A stretch of 64,000 nucleotides of DNA from Mycobacterium heidelbergense (GTDB taxonomy: Bacteria > Actinomycetota > Actinomycetes > Mycobacteriales > Mycobacteriaceae), in assembly GCF_010730745.1 (NCBI RefSeq), contig NZ_AP022615.1:2232001-2296000 (forward strand), written 5' to 3'. A program made the position numbers and the translations under genes. Of the stretch, positions 60,924-64,000 are shown piece after piece. The notes below the pieces were generated by a model. That model did no database searches. It saw only the letters and a list, made by a program, of their open reading frames with translations, and had not been told where the DNA came from. Each line of letters starts with the position of its first letter. Position 1 is the first letter of the stretch.

Positions 60924-62177
60924 GTGATCGACCTGAAGCTGCTCCGGGAAGACCCCGATGCCGTGCGCCGTTCCCAAGTCAGCCGCGGCGAAGACCCGGC
61001 TCTGGTGGACGCCCTGTTGACGGCCGACGCCGCGCGGCGGGCCGCGATCTCTGCCGCCGACGCGCTGCGCGCCGACCAGAAGGCCGTCAGCAAGGGCGTG
61101 GGCGCCGCGTCGGCCGACGAGCGCCCGGCCAAGCTGGCGCGCGCCAAGGAGCTCGCCGAGCAGGTGAAGGCCGCCGAAGCCGCCCAGTCCGAGGCCGAGG
61201 CGGCGTTCACGGCGGCGCACATGGCGATCCCGAACGTGGTCCTGGATCCGGTGCCCGCCGGCGGTGAGGACGACTTCGCGGTCCTCGACGTGGTCGGTGA
61301 GCCGGCCGCGATCGAAAACCCAAGGGACCATGTGGAACTCGGCGAGTCGCTGGGTCTCATCGACATGCGGCGCGGGGCCAAGGTGTCCGGCGCACGGTTC
61401 TACTTCTTGACCGGGCGCGGTGCCCTGCTGCAGCTCGGCCTGCTGCAGCTGGCCCTGCGGCTGGCCGTTGAGAACGGCTTCATCCCGATGATCCCGCCGG
61501 TGCTGGTGCGCCCGGAGGTGATGGCCGGCACCGGATTTCTGGGCGCCCACGCCGACGAGGTATACCGGGTCGACGCCGACGACCTGTATTTGGTGGGCAC
61601 GTCCGAGGTGCCGCTGGCCGGCTACCACGCCGACGAGATCCTCGACCTGTCCGGCGGGCCCCTGCGCTACGCGGGCTGGTCGTCGTGCTTCCGGCGTGAG
61701 GCCGGCAGCCACGGCAAGGACACCCGCGGCATCATCCGGGTGCACCAGTTCGACAAGGTGGAGGGCTTCGTCTACTGCGAGCCCGCCGACGCCGAGGCCG
61801 AACACCAACGGCTGCTGGGCTGGCAGCGCGAGATGCTGGCCCTTATTGAGGTGCCGTATCGGGTGATCGACGTGGCCGCGGGCGATCTCGGTTCGTCGGC
61901 CGCCCGCAAGTTCGACTGCGAGGCATGGGTTCCCACGCAGGGCGCCTATCGCGAGCTGACGTCGACGTCGAACTGCACCACCTTCCAGGCGCGCCGGTTG
62001 GCGACGCGCTACCGGGATGCGGGAGGCAAGCCGCAGATCGCCGCCACGCTCAACGGCACGCTGGCCACCACCCGCTGGCTGGTCGCGATCCTGGAGAACC
62101 ATCAACGGCCCGACGGCAGCGTGCGGGTGCCCGAGGCGCTGGTCCCATATGTCGGCACCGAGCTGCTGGAGCCTTAG
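60924..62177 (+). CDS. serS: Seryl-tRNA synthetase
   Basis: The 417-residue product starts at GTG 60924 (VIDLKLLREDPDAVRRSQVS), the usual start. The N-terminal coiled-coil arm covers about 30-110. Class II motifs follow: motif 2 around SCFRREAGSHGKDTRGIIRV and motif 3 around NGTLATTRWLVAILENHQ. TSEVPLAGYHADE and TSTSNCTTFQARRL are also family marks. It charges tRNA-Ser. The frame is open upstream to 60852 but without support. Confidence 0.97.
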   Translation: MIDLKLLREDPDAVRRSQVSRGEDPALVDALLTADAARRAAISAADALRADQKAVSKGVGAASADERPAKLARAKELAEQVKAAEAAQSEAEAAFTAAHMAIPNVVLDPVPAGGEDDFAVLDVVGEPAAIENPRDHVELGESLGLIDMRRGAKVSGARFYFLTGRGALLQLGLLQLALRLAVENGFIPMIPPVLVRPEVMAGTGFLGAHADEVYRVDADDLYLVGTSEVPLAGYHADEILDLSGGPLRYAGWSSCFRREAGSHGKDTRGIIRVHQFDKVEGFVYCEPADAEAEHQRLLGWQREMLALIEVPYRVIDVAAGDLGSSAARKFDCEAWVPTQGAYRELTSTSNCTTFQARRLATRYRDAGGKPQIAATLNGTLATTRWLVAILENHQRPDGSVRVPEALVPYVGTELLEP

Positions 62178-62194
62178 GCGCTCAGGCGCCTGTC

Positions 62195-62254
62195 GCGAGC
62201 GTGCGCAAATGTACACGTGTGACGGCGTGTCGCTGAACAGACACGCACGCTCGC
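62195..62254. terminator. Palindromic element between convergent genes
   Basis: GCGAGCGTGCG (62195-62205) and CGCACGCTCGC (62244-62254) form a perfect 11-bp outer stem, and GCGTGTC with GACACGC forms an inner stem. It lies between the convergent ends of serS and the small membrane protein gene. I have the impression that near-identical palindromes are common between mycobacterial genes, so it is probably a dispersed element that also acts as a two-way terminator. Confidence 0.65.
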
Positions 62255-62281
62255 GCGCGGGAGGTGCCCCCAGCTCGCGCG

Positions 62282-62764
62282 CTAGGCGTCCACCTTTTCG
62301 CGGGTTTGGTCGTGCCGGTGCTGCCGCTCGATGGTGGCGAAGTAGAACGCAAACGCGAAGGCGAAGCTGGTGAACAGGCTGGACACGAAGTACAGCCACG
62401 GTCGCCGCAGCCCCCGGCGATAGCCGTCGACGATCGTAAACAGCGGCAGCAGAATCACATTCGCGATCGTGTAGTCCTGGCTGGCGGAGCTGGCGGCCGG
62501 GTTGGTGAACATCAGCCGGATGTAGTCCGCCCAGCTTCCGGGCCCCCAGATCGGGTTCGTCGACCCGCGCGCGTACTGCTGCACGAAGTGGACGTTGAAC
62601 CACCAGCCCAGCACGACCGACGCGATGCCGACGACGTAATACACGCATTCCAGCGGGGAGAACATCGGTCCGCGGGCTGGCCGGGCGTAAACCTTCGGGT
62701 TCGACGCGACGATCCATCCGATGACGGAAAGCCCGAGAACCGCGTGGACGAGAAGCGACACCAT
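62282..62764 (-). CDS. DUF2834-like small membrane protein
   Basis: The 160-residue product starts at ATG 62764. About four membrane helices are visible (MVSLLVHAVLGLSVIGWIV, CVYYVVGIASVVLGWWF, IANVILLPLFTIVDGYRRG and YFVSSLFTSFAFAFAFYFA). The pattern NPAASSASQDYTIANVILL and the basic tail match DUF2834-type proteins. The function is unknown. It is divergent from the TetR gene and the TetR operator lies in their shared promoter, so it is probably a TetR target. Confidence 0.75.
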   Translation of the reverse strand: MVSLLVHAVLGLSVIGWIVASNPKVYARPARGPMFSPLECVYYVVGIASVVLGWWFNVHFVQQYARGSTNPIWGPGSWADYIRLMFTNPAASSASQDYTIANVILLPLFTIVDGYRRGLRRPWLYFVSSLFTSFAFAFAFYFATIERQHRHDQTREKVDA

Positions 62765-62794
62765 GGCGGCAGTCTCACCCCCGCCCCGAAGTTT

Positions 62795-62808
62795 TGTCAA
62801 TATTGACA
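62795..62808. promoter_or_regulatory. Palindromic TetR operator
   Basis: TGTCAATATTGACA is a perfect 14-bp palindrome in the 70-bp gap between the divergent membrane protein and TetR genes. Its half-site with flank, GTTTTGTCAAT, recurs inverted at 63461-63471 before the next gene. The TetR protein encoded alongside is the obvious ligand. Confidence 0.75.
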
Positions 62809-62834
62809 GAACAATTCTTGGTACCTTCATTGCC

Positions 62835-63461
62835 ATGGTCCGGCCCGCGCAGACGGCGCGCAGCGAACGCACCCGGGAGGCGCTGCGGCAGGCCGCCCTG
62901 GTGCGATTTTTGGCCCAGGGTGTCGAGGACACGTCGGCCGAGCAGATCGCGGCGGACGCCGGGGTATCGCTGCGCACGTTCTATCGCCACTTCCGGTCCA
63001 AGCACGACCTGCTGTTTGCCGACTACACCGGCCTGAACTGGTTTCGCGCCGCGTTGGACGCCCGGCCGGCCAATGAGCCGATCATCGATTCTGTGCAGTT
63101 GGCCATCTTCTCGTTTCCCTATGACGTTGAGGCCGTGACGAAAATCGCCGCCTTGCGGGGCGGCGAGCTCGACCCCGGGCGCATCGTCCGCCACATCCAG
63201 GAGGTCCAGGCCGACTTCGCCGACGCCATCCAGGCGCAGCTGCTGCGGCGTAGCTGTGTGGTCGACCCGGCGCCGGACGCGCGGTTGCGCACGGCGGTGA
63301 CCGCGCGCTGCGTCGCGGCGGCGGTGTTCGGCGCGATGGAGGTGTGGATGCTCGGCGGCGACCGGTCACTGGGCGAACTGGCGCGGGTATGCCACGTGGC
63401 ACTGGAATCCCTGCGGGCCGGCATCAGCGACGCCTGGGTACCGGACATAGTTTCGTCATAA
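62835..63461 (+). CDS. TetR-family transcriptional regulator (Rv3830c-like)
   Basis: The 208-residue product starts at ATG 62835 (MVRPAQTARSERTREALRQA). The helix-turn-helix reads TSAEQIAADAGVSLRTFYRH followed by FRSKHDLLFADY. The C-terminal ligand-binding part has no close resemblance that I can name. It precedes an FAD oxidoreductase gene, as Rv3830c precedes Rv3829c. Operator-like sites lie on both sides of the gene, so it probably represses itself, the divergent membrane protein gene and the oxidoreductase. Confidence 0.88.
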   Translation: MVRPAQTARSERTREALRQAALVRFLAQGVEDTSAEQIAADAGVSLRTFYRHFRSKHDLLFADYTGLNWFRAALDARPANEPIIDSVQLAIFSFPYDVEAVTKIAALRGGELDPGRIVRHIQEVQADFADAIQAQLLRRSCVVDPAPDARLRTAVTARCVAAAVFGAMEVWMLGGDRSLGELARVCHVALESLRAGISDAWVPDIVSS

Positions 63462-63471
63462 TTGACAAAAC
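63455..63471. promoter_or_regulatory. Second TetR operator-like site
   Basis: GTCATAATTGACAAAAC overlaps the tetR stop and contains ATTGACAAAAC, the exact reverse complement of GTTTTGTCAAT at 62791-62801. The other half (GTCA) is partly kept. It lies 40 bp before the FAD oxidoreductase start. Confidence 0.6.
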
Positions 63472-63510
63472 TTTGGGTACATGCCAGCCTGCATTCGTGG
63501 AGGTCTGGAG

Positions 63511-64000
63511 ATGACCGGGTTTGACGCGATCGTTATCGGCGCGGGCCACAACGGGCTGGCCGCCGCGGTGCTGCTGCAGAAGGCGGGGCTGCGGACCGTG
63601 TGCCTGGACGCCAAGCTCTACGCCGGTGGAATGGCTTCCACGGTAGAGCTTTTCGACGGCTACCGGTTCGAGATCGCCGGGTCGGTGCAGTTCCCGACGT
63701 CGTCGGTCGTCGTCGAGGCGCTCGGCCTGGACACCCTGCCGACGATCGACCTGGACGTGATGTCGGTGGCGCTGCGTGGCGTGGGTGACGATCCGCTGGT
63801 CCAGTACAGCGACCCGATCAAGTTGTTCACCCACCTCAACGAGGTGCACGGGGCGGACGCCGTCAACGGGATGGCGGGGCTGATGGCCTGGAGCCAGGCG
63901 CCGACCCGGGCGCTGGGCCGGTTCGAAGCCGGGACGCCGCCCAAGACCTTCGACGAGATGTATGCCTGCGCCACAAACGAATTCGAACGCTCGGCCATCG
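63511..64000 (+). CDS. FAD-dependent oxidoreductase, phytoene desaturase-like (3'-partial)
   Basis: The gene starts at ATG 63511 with GGAGGTCTGGAG upstream and runs off the window. The 163 residues seen begin MTGFDAIVIGAGHNGLAAAV, the dinucleotide-binding motif of CrtI/NAD(P)/FAD-type oxidoreductases, and continue with LYAGGMASTVELFDGYRFEI, also typical. It matches Rv3829c, annotated as a probable dehydrogenase. The substrate is unknown. It is probably controlled by the TetR protein upstream. Confidence 0.88.
   Translation, partial: MTGFDAIVIGAGHNGLAAAVLLQKAGLRTVCLDAKLYAGGMASTVELFDGYRFEIAGSVQFPTSSVVVEALGLDTLPTIDLDVMSVALRGVGDDPLVQYSDPIKLFTHLNEVHGADAVNGMAGLMAWSQAPTRALGRFEAGTPPKTFDEMYACATNEFERSAI

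Noticed and set aside
60804..62717. Upstream extension of the Rv3835-like frame across serS on the opposite strand
   Set aside because: The extension covers all of serS in antisense. The protein begins plausibly at ATG 60803 just before its membrane segment.
1..64000. CRISPR arrays, rRNA or tRNA genes, intact insertion sequences
   Set aside because: No regularly spaced short repeats, tRNA cloverleaf or transposase reading frame was recognised on either strand. The tandem array and the dispersed repeat do not encode a transposase.

Overview
The window is high-GC actinobacterial DNA that is almost certainly from a slow-growing Mycobacterium. Gene order follows, in reverse, the M. tuberculosis H37Rv segment from about Rv3899c down to Rv3829c. 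The complete ESX-1 locus that separates eccA2 from gltB in H37Rv is absent, and sodA has the Gln-145 (manganese-type) signature. Both point to the M. avium complex (MAC) or a close relative. H37Rv comparisons are from memory of gene order, not from a search.

Region 1 (1-21643, all + strand) is an ESX-2 type VII secretion locus. It opens with accessory genes: an EspK/Rv3899c-like protein, a Gly/Pro/Ala-rich protein, a YbaB-like protein and an SLT-type muramidase-like protein. The core follows: eccB2, eccC2, PE36, PPE69, esxD, esxC, espG2, a MinD-like ATPase with an altered Walker A, eccD2, mycP2, eccE2 and eccA2. Junctions in the second half overlap by a few bases, so the locus is probably one or two long transcripts.

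Region 2 (21644-25305) is the scar where ESX-1 would be. It holds a deazaflavin (F420)-dependent nitroreductase-like gene, an NmrA-type NAD(P)-binding gene, a divergent SigI-like ECF sigma factor and the Rv3860-like MinD protein. Region 3 (25306-38557) holds gltBD, an F420-type luciferase-like oxidoreductase, a PHP-domain protein, a VapBC toxin-antitoxin pair, a DNA polymerase IV and the ethR/ethA pair.

Region 4 (38459-47041) is the most unusual part. It is three tandem copies of a roughly 2.83 kb module between the convergent genes ethA and rraA. Each module holds a copy of the ethA 3' end, a strong hairpin, a minus-strand gene for a roughly 400-residue Ala/Leu-rich protein with conserved ends and a variable middle, and about 1.2 kb of conserved AT-richer non-coding DNA. 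A fourth, decayed ethA tail closes the array against rraA.

Region 5 (47048-64000) returns to conserved mycobacterial order: rraA, hns, a YcnI/CopC pair, an Rv3850 homologue, espR, an Rv3847 homologue, sodA, an Rv3843c homologue, glpQ1, an LCP-family gene, an iron-box-controlled Rv3839 homologue, pheA, a phosphoglycerate mutase family gene, Rv3836/Rv3835 homologues, serS, a small membrane protein, a TetR regulator and the start of an FAD oxidoreductase. Non-coding features include a three-copy dispersed intergenic repeat, a DnaA-box-like cluster, an IdeR-type iron box, paired TetR operators and covarying terminators. No rRNA, tRNA, CRISPR array or intact insertion sequence was seen.
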